Source: Cardiocondyla obscurior (Eukaryota; Arthropoda; Insecta; Hymenoptera; Formicidae). Taken from it: 64,000 nt of DNA. A model generated the notes under the pieces. That model did not search any database, was not told the origin of the DNA, and saw nothing but the letters and a program-made list of their open reading frames with translations. This document shows positions 62,940-64,000 of the stretch, piece after piece (positions within the stretch are counted from its first letter, which is position 1; each line of letters starts with the position of its first letter). Location of the stretch: contig NC_091864.1 in the NCBI RefSeq assembly GCF_019399895.1, forward strand, positions 8,534,001 through 8,598,000, written 5' to 3'. Both the position numbers and the translations under genes were made by a program.

Positions 62940-64000
62940 CTTTCGCGGTCGATAAATTATTCCACCCGCAGTTTTCCAAGCTCCCCCGCCGACATTGTGG
63001 CGCGAGTTTACTTTAACAAAGTTACCGCGTTTCCGGTTTTACGTCAAAATATATATGTGCGAGCAGTACGTGCATGCCGCGTGTCTTTCTGGAATAAAAA
63101 TAAAGTTCGCGCGCGGCTCGCAACGCGATATAACAAGAAACAAATATCCTTATTTGAATATCCAGCCCGAGTTATTTGTCTTTCATCCCTATTGCATTCC
63201 TGCGAGACGCGCTGAACGCGAACTTCAATCGGTAATTCGGTTAGCGGTGATCCGCAATGCATTTCGTCGCTCGAATATGCAGCATTTATGCATATTATTG
63301 GGTTGACTTCGCGCTCGAAATACCCCGAACTCATTCTGCATCCGTTGGTTGCAAAATTTTTAATATCTGTTTAATAAAAAGTTATCTCGCGACTATTTTG
63401 CAACGCCGATTCATTATGAAAGAAAACGTTTTCTAGTTTCCACAAATATATTTAAATAAACCGTTATTCAGAACGCGAGACAATACTCGAAAATAAATTT
63501 AAACGCCGAGACATTGAATACGATTTTTTGCGGTGACGTTGTTACCAGCAAACTGTAATTAATATTTTACAACGCTTGAACAGTATTAACCATAACAAAC
63601 ACATCAATTACTTAACTGAACGCATAAGAAAATACTTGCAAATTAACTATACGGTTATTTACTGCCCGAGATGGCGAAATGAATATAACTATCTTTTTAT
63701 TTATTTATTTATTTTTAATTAAATTAAGTTTTCTCGAGAAGGATTTCAACCCGAGCTGCGCTTGTCGAATTAGTCTACGCGGAAAAACATCCCGGTATTG
63801 AAGAAACGTTGGGGCTTTCATGAATAGATATTAAGATAAAACACGGACGGCAAAACCCGGGATTAACCAGATACGGAAATTCCCCAAGTATCGATGTCCG
63901 ATGATCGTTTCTGTTCTACGGGCAGGTGTACATAGTCGGCCACACGCCGCCGGGGGTGGACGACCACGAAAGCGGCGCGGTCGCGCTCAACGAGAGGCAC
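52172..64000 (+). CDS. Acid-sphingomyelinase-like phosphodiesterase (SMPDL3 type), 5' six coding exons; 3' end outside window
   Basis: This is a secreted or lysosomal metallophosphoesterase of the acid sphingomyelinase-like family, which hydrolyses phosphodiester or nucleotide phosphate substrates. Coding exons are 52172-52229, 53476-53544, 54486-54654, 56434-56639, 57111-57307 and 63926-64000. They give 258 codons in frame to the window edge, and every junction has gt/ag. The start is the ATG that gives a signal peptide with a hydrophobic core LILLSWLCVA; 16 leader bases precede it after an acceptor at 52155. Motifs are HITDIHYDP (metal ligands D27, H29), YSCDSPWALIESA (typical of the family), EFVLWTGD (metal ligand D100), a VFPALGHED segment (134-141) where most relatives have GNHE or GNHD, WLPPEA, RIVFLNTNLW, and VYIVGHTPPG with H239. 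There is no saposin domain before the catalytic domain, so this is the SMPDL3-like type and not a full sphingomyelinase. The remaining metal His (GHTH) and the C-terminus lie beyond 64000. SMPDL3A and SMPDL3B types are not distinguishable here. Confidence 0.94.
56263..56287. repeat. GTCGC pentamer tandem repeat
   Basis: Five copies of GTCGC (one with a C-to-T change), 147 nt before the exon at 56434. Confidence 0.75.
60299..60328. repeat. AG microsatellite
   Basis: AG units with one AAAG interruption, inside the large phosphodiesterase intron. Confidence 0.85.
62078..62096. repeat. TC microsatellite
   Basis: A short TC run inside the large phosphodiesterase intron. Confidence 0.85.
62899..62935. 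repeat. TC microsatellite
   Basis: About 18 pure TC units, inside the large phosphodiesterase intron. Confidence 0.95.

Larger units (their letters stand above)
57308..63925 (+). other. 6.6-kb intron of the phosphodiesterase gene, no nested gene recognised
   Basis: A phase-0 intron (donor ACG|gtaagt, acceptor ctacgggcag). It is CpG-rich between 58600 and 62900 and therefore holds long chance frames on both strands, including 61405-62340 (+, 311 codons) and 59875-60423 (+). These overlap equally long antisense frames, include microsatellite-coded runs, and show no domain, so I do not call them. The last 600 nt are AT-rich, as expected near an acceptor. Confidence 0.6.

Overview
The window is eukaryotic nuclear DNA and almost certainly insect. 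It contains spliced genes with short exons, GT-AG introns with pyrimidine-rich acceptors, TATA/initiator promoters, AATAAA signals and many TC/GA/TA microsatellites. No prokaryotic operon, CRISPR array, tRNA or rRNA was seen. The gene families are a delta-class glutathione S-transferase cluster, a cuticular CPAP1 protein, an insect-type OATP and an acid-sphingomyelinase-like phosphodiesterase. Together with very CpG-rich GC blocks alternating with AT-rich blocks, they suggest a hymenopteran, perhaps an ant. The order-level placement is inference.

Layout. (1) 76-5901, + strand: the 3' ten exons of an organic anion transporting polypeptide (OATP/SLCO); the N-terminal exon(s) lie left of the window. 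(2) 7783-9234, +: a two-exon gene for a secreted single-domain chitin-binding protein (CPAP1 type). (3) 10232-11478, 13504-15278 and 20677-21989, all on the - strand: three tandem delta-class GST genes (GST-A, -B, -C, left to right). Each has five coding exons with the same intron positions and phases, so they are duplicates. (4) 22.1-52.15 kb: about 30 kb with no convincing coding gene; part of it may be the upstream region and a long 5' UTR intron of the next gene. (5) 52172-64000, +: six exons (258 codons) of a secreted acid-sphingomyelinase-like phosphodiesterase (SMPDL3 type), which runs off the right edge.

Function. OATPs move organic anions across the plasma membrane and delta GSTs conjugate glutathione to electrophiles, so the left third could be read as a detoxification or hormone-handling neighbourhood. 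The CPAP1 gene between them argues against a dedicated functional cluster. The most unusual points are in GST-A: a 33-residue Glu/Gly-rich C-terminal tail, and loss of the glutathione-site His and the Trp before the Glu-Ser motif. Next are the altered hydrophobic pocket of GST-C and the replacement of the Asn-containing GNH metal motif in the phosphodiesterase. I found no evidence of an entirely new biological system. All exon boundaries were read by eye from splice consensus plus reading-frame continuity.
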